Shown here: positions 10,367 to 18,791 of the stretch, piece after piece
Layout of the letters: every line of letters begins with the position of its first letter
How positions within the stretch are numbered: position 1 is the stretch's first letter
From: Acidobacteriota bacterium
GTDB lineage: Bacteria > Acidobacteriota > Polarisedimenticolia > JACPZX01
Direction of reading: 5' to 3'
DNA length: 42,310 nucleotides
NCBI GenBank assembly: GCA_016195325.1
Contig: JACPZX010000091.1
Location: 1-42,310 of the forward strand
Made by a program: the position numbers and the translations under genes
The notes under the pieces: generated by a model
Database searches by the model: none
The model's input: the letters and a program-made list of their open reading frames with translations, nothing else
Told to the model about the DNA's origin: nothing

Positions 10367-10396
10367 TTGACCGCCCTCGGGAGGGGCTTCTATACT
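10367..10396 (+). promoter_or_regulatory. Sigma-70-type promoter of metK-ahcY
   Basis: TTGACC (10367-10372) and TATACT (10391-10396) with an 18-base spacer, about 48 bp before the metK start. The predicted 5' leader is only about 40 bases and holds AGGAGGT (10434-10440), too short for a known SAM or SAH riboswitch. Confidence 0.75.
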
Positions 10397-10443
10397 GACC
10401 CCCCTGTACCATCCCCACCAGCCAGATCCAACCAGGAGGTTTC

Positions 10444-11595
10444 ATGGGTAAGAGCGGTAAGCGTCTGTTCACGTCGGAGTCCGTCACGGAGGGGCACCCC
10501 GACAAGATCGCGGATCAGATCTCCGATTCCATCGTGGACGCCGTCCTCAAGGACGACCCGAACGGCCGCGTGGCGTGCGAGTGCCTGCTGACCACCGGAC
10601 TGGCGCTGATCGCCGGCGAGATCACGACCAACACCTACGTCGAGTTCATGGACATCGTGCGCGAGACGATCCGCGAGGTCGGGTACACCGACGCGAGCTT
10701 CGGCTTCGACTACGAGACGTGCTCGGTGCTCTCGTCGATCCGGCCGCAGTCGCCGGACATCGCGATGGGCGTCGACACGGGCGGCGCGGGGGATCAGGGG
10801 CTGATGTTCGGCTTCGCCTGCAACGAGACGGACGCGCTGATGCCCCTTCCCATCATGCTCGCTCACGCCCTCACGAAGAAGCTCTCGACGACGCGCCGGA
10901 CGGGAGAGCTCAAGTGGCTGCGCCCGGACGGGAAGAGCCAGGTCACCGTGCAGTACGAGGGGGACAAGCCCATCCGCGTCGAGGCGGTGGTCGTGTCGAC
11001 CCAGCACGCGGACGACGTGACGACCGAGCACCTGCGCGAGGAGATCCTGGCGAAGATCATCAAGCCCGTGATCCCGGCGAGCCTGTTCGACAAGGGGACG
11101 AAGTTCCACATCAACCCGACGGGCCGCTTCGTGAAGGGGGGGCCGCACGCCGACACCGGCCTCACCGGCCGGAAGCTCATCGTCGACACCTACGGGGGCG
11201 TCGGCAGCCACGGCGGCGGCGCCTTCTCGGGGAAGGACCCGAGCAAGGTCGATCGCTCGGCCTCCTACATGGCCCGGTACATCGCGAAGAACGTCGTCGC
11301 CTCGGGGGTCGCGGATCGCTGCGAGGTGCAGATCGCTTACGCCATCGGCGTGGCCGATCCGGTCTCGCTGATGATCGACACGTACGGCACCGCGAAGGTC
11401 GCCGAGGAGAAGATCGAGGTCGCGGTACGGAAGGTCTTCCCCCTGCGCCCGCGGGACATCATCAAGCACCTCCAGTTGCTCCGGCCGATCTATCGCAAGA
11501 CCGCGGCCTTCGGGCATTTCGGGCGGACCGAGCCGGAGTTCACCTGGGAGAAGACGGACCTCGCGTCGGCCCTGAAGAAGGAGGCCTCGGCGTGA
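10444..11595 (+). CDS. metK: S-adenosylmethionine synthetase
   Basis: Makes SAM from methionine and ATP. The 383-residue length and motifs are standard for bacterial Met[26 protein letters not shown] at the start (methionine and metal-binding region), [10 protein letters not shown] in the middle, and the P-loop-like [17 protein letters not shown]. The ATG has an ideal Shine-Dalgarno AGGAGGT four bases upstream and a strong promoter. The stop overlaps the GTG of ahcY (GTGA), so the enzyme that makes SAM is coupled to the one that removes the product of SAM-dependent methylation. Confidence 0.98.
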   Translation: MGKSGKRLFTSESVTEGHPDKIADQISDSIVDAVLKDDPNGRVACECLLTTGLALIAGEITTNTYVEFMDIVRETIREVGYTDASFGFDYETCSVLSSIRPQSPDIAMGVDTGGAGDQGLMFGFACNETDALMPLPIMLAHALTKKLSTTRRTGELKWLRPDGKSQVTVQYEGDKPIRVEAVVVSTQHADDVTTEHLREEILAKIIKPVIPASLFDKGTKFHINPTGRFVKGGPHADTGLTGRKLIVDTYGGVGSHGGGAFSGKDPSKVDRSASYMARYIAKNVVASGVADRCEVQIAYAIGVADPVSLMIDTYGTAKVAEEKIEVAVRKVFPLRPRDIIKHLQLLRPIYRKTAAFGHFGRTEPEFTWEKTDLASALKKEASA

Positions 11596-12851
11596 GCAAG
11601 GGAGACTTCGCCGATCGCTCGCTCGCCCCCAAGGGAAAGCTACGGATCGAATGGGCCGACCGGCAGATGCCGGTCCTCGCCGCGGTGCGGGCCCGCTTCG
11701 AGAAGGAAAAACCCCTCAGGGGAATCCGCCTCGCCGCGTGCCTGCACGTGACCACCGAGACCGGCGTTCTCGCGAGAACCCTCGCGGCCGGCGGGGCCGA
11801 GGTGGCCCTGTGCGCCAGCAACCCGCTGAGCACGCAGGACGACGTCACCGCCTCGCTGTCCCTCGACGATGGCATCGCGACGTACGCGATCAAGGGCGAG
11901 GACAACGCCACGTACTACCGCCACATGGACGAGATCCTCTCGATCAAGCCGCAGTTCACGATGGACGACGGGGCCGACCTCGTCTCCCGCCTGCACACCG
12001 ACCGGAAGGACCTCCTCGCGGGGGTCGTCGGCGGAACCGAGGAGACGACGACCGGCGTGATAAGGCTCAAGAGCATGGCCGCGGAGGGGGTCCTCAAGTA
12101 CCCGATCATCGCGGTCAACAACGCGATGACCAAGCACCTCTTCGACAACCGGTACGGGACGGGGCAGAGCACGATCGACGGCGTCATCCGCGCGACGAAC
12201 GTGCTCCTCGCCGGGCGGACCGTCGTCGTCTCCGGCTACGGCTGGTGCGGCAAGGGGGTGGCGTCGAGGGCGCGGGGCCTGGGGGCGCACGTCGTGGTGA
12301 CCGAGATCGATCCGATCCGCGCGATCGAGGCGGTGATGGACGGCCTGGGCGTCCTGCCGATGTCCGAGGCCTGCCGCGTCGGCGACGTCTTCATCACGGT
12401 CACCGGCAACAAGCACGTCCTGCGCGCCGAGCATTACGCGGCGATGAAGGACGGGGCGATCCTCTCGAACTCCGGGCACTTCAACGTCGAGATCGACATC
12501 CCCGAGCTCGAGAAGATGGCGAAGGGGAAGCGCCGCGTCCGCGAGTTCGTCGACGAATACACGATGAAGGACGGACGGCGGATCTTCCTGCTGGGCGAGG
12601 GGCGCCTCATCAACCTCGCCGCGGCGGAGGGGCACCCGGCGGCCGTGATGGACATGTCGTTCGCGAACCAGGCTCTCGGCACCGAGCACATGGTCCGGCA
12701 CGCCGCCCGCATGGAGAACAGGGTCTACGACGTCCCGGAGGAGATCGACCGGGAGATCGCCCGCTTGAAGCTCGAGACGCTGGGCTTCAAGGTCGACATC
12801 CTCTCCGCCGAGCAGGAGAAGTACCTGAGGTCATGGTCGGAAGGGACCTGA
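11592..12851 (+). CDS. ahcY: Adenosylhomocysteinase (SAH hydrolase)
   Basis: Hydrolyses S-adenosylhomocysteine to adenosine and homocysteine with tightly bound NAD. The 419-residue protein shows [15 protein letters not shown] at the N-terminus, [11 protein letters not shown], the substrate-binding [20 protein letters not shown] and the NAD-binding [18 protein letters not shown] (G-x-G-x-x-G), then VTGNKHVL and SGHFNVEID. It lacks the roughly 40-residue insertion of many proteobacterial and eukaryotic enzymes and so looks like the shorter archaeal/thermophilic type, as far as I can tell by eye. The GTG start overlaps metK by 4 bases; no ATG with a better context exists nearby. A stem-loop follows 23 bp after the stop. 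Confidence 0.96.
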   Translation: MSKGDFADRSLAPKGKLRIEWADRQMPVLAAVRARFEKEKPLRGIRLAACLHVTTETGVLARTLAAGGAEVALCASNPLSTQDDVTASLSLDDGIATYAIKGEDNATYYRHMDEILSIKPQFTMDDGADLVSRLHTDRKDLLAGVVGGTEETTTGVIRLKSMAAEGVLKYPIIAVNNAMTKHLFDNRYGTGQSTIDGVIRATNVLLAGRTVVVSGYGWCGKGVASRARGLGAHVVVTEIDPIRAIEAVMDGLGVLPMSEACRVGDVFITVTGNKHVLRAEHYAAMKDGAILSNSGHFNVEIDIPELEKMAKGKRRVREFVDEYTMKDGRRIFLLGEGRLINLAAAEGHPAAVMDMSFANQALGTEHMVRHAARMENRVYDVPEEIDREIARLKLETLGFKVDILSAEQEKYLRSWSEGT

Positions 12852-12874
12852 TCTCCGCCATCGCCTGAAGTGGA

Positions 12875-12907
12875 GTGAGCCCCGGCGTTCCGAGCTCCGG
12901 GGCTCAC
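12875..12907 (+). terminator. Stem-loop after metK-ahcY, probable terminator
   Basis: A perfect 11-bp inverted repeat, GTGAGCCCCGG (12875-12885) and CCGGGGCTCAC (12897-12907), with an 11-base loop. No T-run follows, so it is either a U-less terminator, a 3'-end stabiliser or a Rho-assisted site. It separates the operon from the next promoter at 12960. Confidence 0.6.
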
Positions 12908-12959
12908 CGAGCCCCCCGCGGACGTCCCGCCAGGAGGTTCCGAAAGGGGCATTTTCCCC

Positions 12960-12988
12960 TTGACGCTCCCGGGAGATCCACGTATAAA
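12960..12988 (+). promoter_or_regulatory. Sigma-70-type promoter of the beta-helix gene
   Basis: TTGACG (12960-12965) and TATAAA (12983-12988) with the ideal 17-base spacer. Transcription would begin near 12995, leaving a leader of about 138 bases before the ATG at 13133. Confidence 0.75.
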
Positions 12989-13014
12989 CAAGGGAGTTCC
13001 GGGCAGAAGTTGTA

Positions 13015-13042
13015 ATCCGTTCAAAGCGATTGACTTACGGGT
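13015..13042 (+). other. Hairpin in the 5' leader of the beta-helix gene
   Basis: ATCCGT (13015-13020) can pair with ACGGGT (13037-13042, one G-U), and the directly enclosed TCAA (13021-13024) with TTGA (13030-13033), leaving a five-base loop and a three-base bulge: about 10 bp in a compact fold. It lies in a long leader that holds no open reading frame of its own. I do not recognise a known riboswitch consensus, including c-di-GMP (GEMM). Confidence 0.4.
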
Positions 13043-13132
13043 CGATGGATATACCTTTTGGATGCGCATGCGGTGGCCATGCCGGCCGCACCTGGGGGTT
13101 TCGTGTCTCTGATCTCTGACGGGGGAGTCATC

Positions 13133-15709
13133 ATGTCGACGGGGATTCGCGGTCGGGTCGCGAGAGGTCTGCTCGCGCTGGCGCTGGCGCTGGGCGCCGG
13201 GATCGCCGGGGCGGGGGCCGCGACCCTCGAGGTGTTTTCTCTCTCTCCGGCCTTCACGCCGTTCAGCATCGCCGGCAGGACCGTGACGATTCGCGGCGTC
13301 GGTTTCAGGGCCTCGACCACCGTCAAATTCGACGCCGTCGTGTCCCCGACGGTCACGTTCATCGACTCGAGGACTCTCACGGCCGTCGTGCCCACCGTGG
13401 CCGCAGCGAAGGTCAGCACCGTGACCGTCACCGACTCGGTGAACGGGAGCGACACCTTCTACCCGTTCCAGTACTCCGGCCCCGTCTTCTTCGTGGCGAC
13501 CACGGGCCTTGACACGAATGCCGGAACGACGCCCACGACGCCGTTCAGGACGATCGGCAAGGGCCTGACCGCGGCCACCTCGACGACGCCGACCGAGGTC
13601 CGGGTCGCCGCCGGCACGTACGTCGAGAACAATCTCACCATTCAGAACGACTCGATTCTCTCGTGCGGATGGGCGCCCGGGTTCGCGACGCGAGATCCCG
13701 AGGCGAACATCTCCGTCATCGACGGAAACCGGGCGGCCTTCGTCATCCGCACCGGCGGCCTGGCCACCGTCTCGGTCATCGACGGGTGCACGATCATCCG
13801 CGGGCTTCGCGACGGGTTCGGGGGCGGCGGCTTCGTCGTCACCGCCGACAGCCCGGTCGTGAACAACAGCGTCTTCGTCGGGAACGCCTCGACGACGATG
13901 GGGGGCGCGATCTACTCGACCGCGTCGACCTCGTACGGCGCCGTCCCCACCTTCAGCAACAACGTCATCATCGGCAACCGCGCCTACAACAAGCAGGGGG
14001 GCGGCATCGTCTTCTACTCGAATTACAATCCCCAGCCGCCGGTGAGGGTGAGCCTCGACGGCAACGTCATCGTCGGCAACCGGTCCTTCAACAGCCGGGG
14101 GGGCGGCTTCGCCCTCACGACCGGAAGCTACGTCAACTACAACGCCGGAAAGCTCGTCGCCGCGAACAACATGATCGGGTTCAACCGGGGGAGGAGCGGC
14201 GCCGGGTTCGACGTGACGCTCCAGGGGTACAGCGACTACTACCAGATCTCGCTCAACAACAACCTCATCTTCAACAACAGCGCCCCCGGGCTCGGGGGGG
14301 GACTCTCCTTCCAGGGAGCCGGGACCTTCGACGGATACGTGAGGCAGTCCACGATCGCGAACAACGTCGCCGGGCCGGCGCAGGGAGCCGGCTTCGCCGC
14401 CCAGAGCTCCGTGGTCATGCCCGCGAACTTCGTCATCAGCGACCTCGTTCTGTGGGCGAACAACGGAGGGGACACCTTCGGCCAGGTGGACGCGCGGGCG
14501 GTCTACTCCGACTCGGGGACGCTCATGCCCGGCGCCGGGAACATCTCCGTCAACCCGGCCTTCGCGTCGGGACCCCTGGGGAACTTCTACCTCCGGCAGG
14601 GCGACCCCAACTCCGGCCCCGACAGCCCGGCGGTCAACGCGGGGAGCGCGAGCGCCGTCACCCTCGCCGTCGATCCGGTCACGACGCGGAACGACCTCGT
14701 CCTCGATGGCGGGCTCGCCGACATGGGCTTTCACTACGCCCCCGCCGGCACGAACTCGCCGGCCGTGGTCACCCTCTCGCGCCTCGATCCGTCGTCGGGA
14801 GACTTCGGTGGAAGCGAGTGGGTCCTCCTTCGCGGCGCGGGATTCGACCCGGGGGCGGTGGCGAGCTTCGACGGGGTGAACGCGACGCGCACGATCTACC
14901 TGACCGCCAATCGGCTCATCGCCCAGCCCGCGGCGCACGTGCAGGCGCTGGTCAACGCGAGGGTGACCGACCCCGACACGACGTTCAGCGAGCTGGCGAG
15001 CGCGTACCGGTTCCTGGACAACGAGCCTCCCGTATGGTCGCTGACCGTCGGCGTGCAGTCCGCGGTCACCGGCGTGGACTGCCAGCGCTCCGTCGTCCTC
15101 GACTGGAATGACGCCGTCGACACCGCCTCGAACCCGGTCGTGTACGAGATCTACCGCGAGGATTGCATTCCGTCGGGAAGCACGTCGAACCCATGCGCGA
15201 ACTTCGGCTACGTCCCGAGCGCGACCGATTTCAAGGGGACGACCCTCGAGACGACCTGGGTCGACACCAACATCCCCTCGACGGGGCAGGATCCCAAGTA
15301 CGTCTACGCGGTGCGCGCGCGCGACAGCGCGTCGACCGGGACGAACAAGGAGTGGAACTTCGCGAAGCGCGTGTCGCTCGCGAGCAGCGTGGCCACCGAC
15401 ACGTTCCCCCCCTCGCCGGTCGGAAACACGCTGACCTTCGTGTCGCCGACGGTGCTGGATTGGACGGCGGCCATCGGCGCCACCCAGTACGGGATGTACC
15501 GGACGACCGCGGCGGCCCTGTACGCGAGCCCGGGAACGCTCGTGAAGCTCGCGACGCTCACGAAGCTGAACAACGACTTCAACGGCGATCTCGTCACCGA
15601 CTCCCAGTACACGGACGCCACCGTCCCGGCGCTCAACCAGGTCTTCTTCTACAAGGTGTCGGCGCTCGACGTATGCAACGTCGAGACCACCTCGGAGCTC
15701 GGTCCCTAG
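13133..15709 (+). CDS. Secreted IPT/TIG plus parallel beta-helix protein
   Basis: Large secreted protein of 858 residues, function unknown. After a signal peptide (basic STGIRGRVARG, hydrophobic LLALALALGAGIAGAG) come an IPT/TIG immunoglobulin-like domain (about 30-110), a right-handed beta-helix region (about 120-500) rich in Asn ladders such as NNVIIGNRAYNKQGGGI and NNLIFNNSAPGLGGGL, a second IPT/TIG domain (about 545-625) and a fibronectin-III-like end (about 630-858). A DFNGDLVTD stretch near residue 816 looks like a single calcium-binding loop. Such beta-helices are found in polysaccharide-active or adhesive surface proteins; no catalytic residues can be assigned. The ATG at 13133 has GGGGGAG five bases upstream; a longer frame from 13058 would bury the signal peptide. 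No sorting tail or anchor is visible. Confidence 0.8.
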   Translation: MSTGIRGRVARGLLALALALGAGIAGAGAATLEVFSLSPAFTPFSIAGRTVTIRGVGFRASTTVKFDAVVSPTVTFIDSRTLTAVVPTVAAAKVSTVTVTDSVNGSDTFYPFQYSGPVFFVATTGLDTNAGTTPTTPFRTIGKGLTAATSTTPTEVRVAAGTYVENNLTIQNDSILSCGWAPGFATRDPEANISVIDGNRAAFVIRTGGLATVSVIDGCTIIRGLRDGFGGGGFVVTADSPVVNNSVFVGNASTTMGGAIYSTASTSYGAVPTFSNNVIIGNRAYNKQGGGIVFYSNYNPQPPVRVSLDGNVIVGNRSFNSRGGGFALTTGSYVNYNAGKLVAANNMIGFNRGRSGAGFDVTLQGYSDYYQISLNNNLIFNNSAPGLGGGLSFQGAGTFDGYVRQSTIANNVAGPAQGAGFAAQSSVVMPANFVISDLVLWANNGGDTFGQVDARAVYSDSGTLMPGAGNISVNPAFASGPLGNFYLRQGDPNSGPDSPAVNAGSASAVTLAVDPVTTRNDLVLDGGLADMGFHYAPAGTNSPAVVTLSRLDPSSGDFGGSEWVLLRGAGFDPGAVASFDGVNATRTIYLTANRLIAQPAAHVQALVNARVTDPDTTFSELASAYRFLDNEPPVWSLTVGVQSAVTGVDCQRSVVLDWNDAVDTASNPVVYEIYREDCIPSGSTSNPCANFGYVPSATDFKGTTLETTWVDTNIPSTGQDPKYVYAVRARDSASTGTNKEWNFAKRVSLASSVATDTFPPSPVGNTLTFVSPTVLDWTAAIGATQYGMYRTTAAALYASPGTLVKLATLTKLNNDFNGDLVTDSQYTDATVPALNQVFFYKVSALDVCNVETTSELGP

Positions 15710-15806
15710 GGCGCGCGGCGCGTCCTCCATCCCAGACACTACAATGGCGGCCGCGCGCCGCCGCGGGCATGAGCGTTCCGGTCTGCGCGTCGAGAGGAAC
15801 TTCGTC

Positions 15807-18791
15807 TTGAAGCGCGCCGGCCGGCTCACCGTTCTCTCCCTCGTGGCCCTGGGGTTCGTCGCCGCGGGGATCGTCTACGTCCCTTCCCCCGACGAGGCCT
15901 TCGTCGTCACGCGGTCTTTCCTCGGCGGATCCCCCCGGCTCGAGGCGCCGGGCCTGAAGTGGAGCGTCCCCCTTCTCTCGCGTCATCACTCCTATCGCGC
16001 GAGCCCCTTCCCCGTCGAGATCTCCGTCGGTCGCACAGGCGGCGCCGGCGCGGCGAGCCGCGAGGGGGCGGGGATCCAGATCGCCATGCGCCTGCGCCTC
16101 GCACCCGATCCGGAATCGTTCCGCGCCCTCGACTCCGTTCTGGGTTCGGCCTACCGGGACCCTGGCCGCCTCGCGGAGATCGTGGCCGGGCCGCTGCGCG
16201 CGGTCGCGGCCGCCTCCGCGTACGACGCCCTCCTCTCGCTCGAGCCCGGGACGCGCGCGACGATGGTAGCCGCCGCCCGGCGGGCCGTGTCGGACGCGGG
16301 GATGCGCCTCACCGACGTCGACGCTCTCGAGATCTGGCCCCGCGCCGAGTTCGCGCCCGCGGAAAGCGCATCGCCCGAGGCCCGGCGCGTCCTCCTCATC
16401 GGCCTGGACGGCGCCGACTGGCAGTTCGTGGATCCCCTGATCGCCGCCGGGAAGATGCCGCGCCTGGCGGCCCTCGTCGCGTCGGGGGTGCGCGCGCGGC
16501 TCAAGACGGTCGAGCCGGTCCTCTCTCCGATCATCTGGACCTCCATCGCCACCGGCAAACGCCCCGAGAAGCACGGCATCCTGGATTTCCTCGCGACCGA
16601 CTCCCGCACGGGGGCGAGCATTCCCGTGACCAGCTCGATGCGCAAGGCCCGCGCCTTCTGGGGGATGCTCTCGAGCCGCGGGATCAGCGTGGGGACGATC
16701 GCCTGGTGGGCGTCCTGGCCGGCGGAGCCGGTGCTCGGGTTCCAGGTGACCGATCGCGTGGCGTACCAGGTCTTCAGCGGAGCGCCTTCGGGCGAGGGGC
16801 TCAGGGGCCGGACGTACCCCGAGCCCCTCGTCCTTTCGCTTTCCGCCCAGACGGGCGCGGCGCGCGAGGCGGCGGGGCGGGACGCGGCCGAGCTCCTCGG
16901 GCGGCCCGCCGGGGCGGAGACCGACGAGCAGGAGCTGCTGTCGATCCTCACGTCCACGCGGATCTACCACCGTGCGGCGCTCGCGCTGATGCGCGAGTAC
17001 CGGCCGAGGGTCATGGCCGTCTACTACGAGGGGACCGACACCGTCGCGCACCTGTTCATGCGGTACGCGCCGCCGCGCCTCCCCGGCGTCCGCGCCGAGG
17101 ACGTGGCGCGGTGGGGGATGGTGACGGAGCGGTACTACCTCCTGCAGGATCGCCTCCTGGGCGAGATCCTCGACGCCGCCGGGCCGGACGCCTCCGTGAT
17201 GGTGGTGTCCGACCACGGGTTCCGGAGCGGCTCGGGCCGGCCGCAGACGGATCCGCGCATCGGGATCGGGGCCGCCGCGGACTGGCATCGCAAGTTCGGA
17301 ATCTTCGCGGCGTCGGGTCCGGGGTTCCGGAGCGGGGCCGTCCTCGAGGATCTCTCGGTGCTCGACGTCACGCCGACGCTCCTCGCCCTGCTCGACCAGC
17401 CGGCGGCGCGGGACATGGACGGTGTCGTCGCGACGGCCGCGCTGGATCGCGCCGCGGGGCGTCCCGTGCCGGAGCCCATCCCCTCGTACGAGGCTCTCGG
17501 AGAGTGGCGGCGCCCGGCCGACGAGGCGAGCGGGCGCGGCGAGGCGCAGGCGGCGGTCGACCGCGAGATGATCGCGAAGCTCACCGCGCTCGGGTACATC
17601 GGGCAGACGGGACCGAACGCGGAGAACAACACCGGGCTGACGCTGCTGCGGCAGGGGAGGCACGAGGAGGCGGTTCACGCCTTCCGCGAGGCTCTCCGCA
17701 ACGATCCGGATTTCGTACAGGCCCGGATCAACCTGGCCCGGGCGCTGATGTCCACGGGGGACTCCGCCGGGGCCCTCGAGAATCTGCTCGCGGTCCAGGC
17801 GCGCGACCCGAACGCGCCGGACGTCGACAACCTTCTGGGGAACATCCACCTCGATCGCGGCGAGCTCTCCCGCGCGGAGACGACGTTCCGGCGCGCGCTC
17901 GACCGGGACGAGAGGAACCCGAACCTCTGGAACAGCCTCGGCATCGTCCTCGATCGCGAGGGGAGAGGGGGAGAGGCGATCGCCGCGTACCGCCGCGTCG
18001 TCGCGATCGACGGGGACTACGCCGAGGCGATCAACAACATCGGCCTCGTCCTCCGCTCACAGGGAAGGGTGGCGGAGGCGATCGCCCAGTTCGAGGCGGC
18101 GAAGAAGGCGGACGCCGACTTTCCGGGCTCGTACAACAACCTGGGGCTGATGTACCAGGACGCCGGCGATCCGAACGCCGCGATCGCCGCCTACGACGAG
18201 GGGCTGCGCGTCGATCCGGAGAACCCGATCATCCTGAACAACAGGGGCTCGGTCCTGATGGCGCTCGGCCGCACCGAGGAGGCGAAGGCGATGTTCTCGC
18301 GGGCCATCGTGGCCGATCCGAATTACCCGTCCGCCCACAACAACCTCGGAGCGGCCCTCGCCGCGCTGGGGGACGAGCAGGGGGAGTTCGACGCCTACCT
18401 GAAGGCGATCGACCTCGATCCGAACTACGTCGACGCCCGGTTCAACCTCGCGCTGAACCTCTCCCGGCGACGGCGCCCCGACGAGGCGCTGCGGACGCTC
18501 GACGCGCTGCTGAAGATATCCCCGGCGCACGCCCGTGCGCTGGCGCAGCGCGCGCTCCTCCTCGCGCAGGCGGGGAAGACGGCCGAGGCCCTCGTGAGCG
18601 CCGAGAAAGCCAGCGCCGCGACCCCGCGCTGGACCTTCGCGCGGAACCTGTACGCCCGCCTCCTCGCGGCGGCCGGCAGGCGCGAGGAGGCTCTGCGCGA
18701 GGCGAGGATGTCGCTGTCCCTCGACCCGAACCAGCCGGACGTCGAGAGCCTTTTGCGCGAGCTGACCGCTACCATCGGCTCGAAGCCATGA
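15807..18791 (+). CDS. Membrane-anchored SPFH-like / alkaline phosphatase superfamily / TPR fusion
   Basis: About 994 residues in three parts. Residues 5-24 form one membrane segment. Residues 25-175 look like a band-7/SPFH domain (DEAFVVTRSFLGGSPRLEAPG, then a MRLRLAPDPESF strand and the AGPLRAVAAASAYDAL helix). Residues 193-585 are an alkaline-phosphatase-superfamily domain (type I phosphodiesterase group) with all metal-ligand motifs: LIGLDGAD, SPIIWTSIATGKRPEKHGI, GTDTVAHLF, VVSDHGF and DWHRKFG. From about 607 to the end there are roughly ten TPRs with W/N-x-x-x-L-x-G patterns. Topology suggests phosphatase and TPRs on the same side, probably periplasmic. I prefer the TTG at 15807 behind GAGAGGA; an in-frame ATG at 15744 lacks a ribosome site and overlaps a TACAAT -10-like sequence (15740-15745). 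The substrate is unknown. The last 23 bp overlap the convergent lptFG gene. Confidence 0.8.
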   Translation: MKRAGRLTVLSLVALGFVAAGIVYVPSPDEAFVVTRSFLGGSPRLEAPGLKWSVPLLSRHHSYRASPFPVEISVGRTGGAGAASREGAGIQIAMRLRLAPDPESFRALDSVLGSAYRDPGRLAEIVAGPLRAVAAASAYDALLSLEPGTRATMVAAARRAVSDAGMRLTDVDALEIWPRAEFAPAESASPEARRVLLIGLDGADWQFVDPLIAAGKMPRLAALVASGVRARLKTVEPVLSPIIWTSIATGKRPEKHGILDFLATDSRTGASIPVTSSMRKARAFWGMLSSRGISVGTIAWWASWPAEPVLGFQVTDRVAYQVFSGAPSGEGLRGRTYPEPLVLSLSAQTGAAREAAGRDAAELLGRPAGAETDEQELLSILTSTRIYHRAALALMREYRPRVMAVYYEGTDTVAHLFMRYAPPRLPGVRAEDVARWGMVTERYYLLQDRLLGEILDAAGPDASVMVVSDHGFRSGSGRPQTDPRIGIGAAADWHRKFGIFAASGPGFRSGAVLEDLSVLDVTPTLLALLDQPAARDMDGVVATAALDRAAGRPVPEPIPSYEALGEWRRPADEASGRGEAQAAVDREMIAKLTALGYIGQTGPNAENNTGLTLLRQGRHEEAVHAFREALRNDPDFVQARINLARALMSTGDSAGALENLLAVQARDPNAPDVDNLLGNIHLDRGELSRAETTFRRALDRDERNPNLWNSLGIVLDREGRGGEAIAAYRRVVAIDGDYAEAINNIGLVLRSQGRVAEAIAQFEAAKKADADFPGSYNNLGLMYQDAGDPNAAIAAYDEGLRVDPENPIILNNRGSVLMALGRTEEAKAMFSRAIVADPNYPSAHNNLGAALAALGDEQGEFDAYLKAIDLDPNYVDARFNLALNLSRRRRPDEALRTLDALLKISPAHARALAQRALLLAQAGKTAEALVSAEKASAATPRWTFARNLYARLLAAAGRREEALREARMSLSLDPNQPDVESLLRELTATIGSKP

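Noticed and set aside
10397-10443. SAM or SAH riboswitch before metK
   Set aside because: The leader after the predicted start is about 40 bases with no fold resembling SAM-I, SAM-II, SAM-IV or SAH aptamers.
12989-13132. c-di-GMP (GEMM) riboswitch before the beta-helix gene
   Set aside because: The invariant GEMM segments (GGCAAA, GACGCAAAGC and the GGGTAGC-type end) are not present.
15744-15806. ATG 15744 as the start of the SPFH-phosphatase-TPR gene
   Set aside because: No Shine-Dalgarno, Arg-rich non-homologous start and a TACAAT -10-like sequence over the ATG; TTG 15807 fits better, though the ATG cannot be excluded.
12725-15829. Long minus-strand open frame over the beta-helix gene
   Set aside because: Also a codon-bias shadow; the plus-strand product has a signal peptide and known domains.
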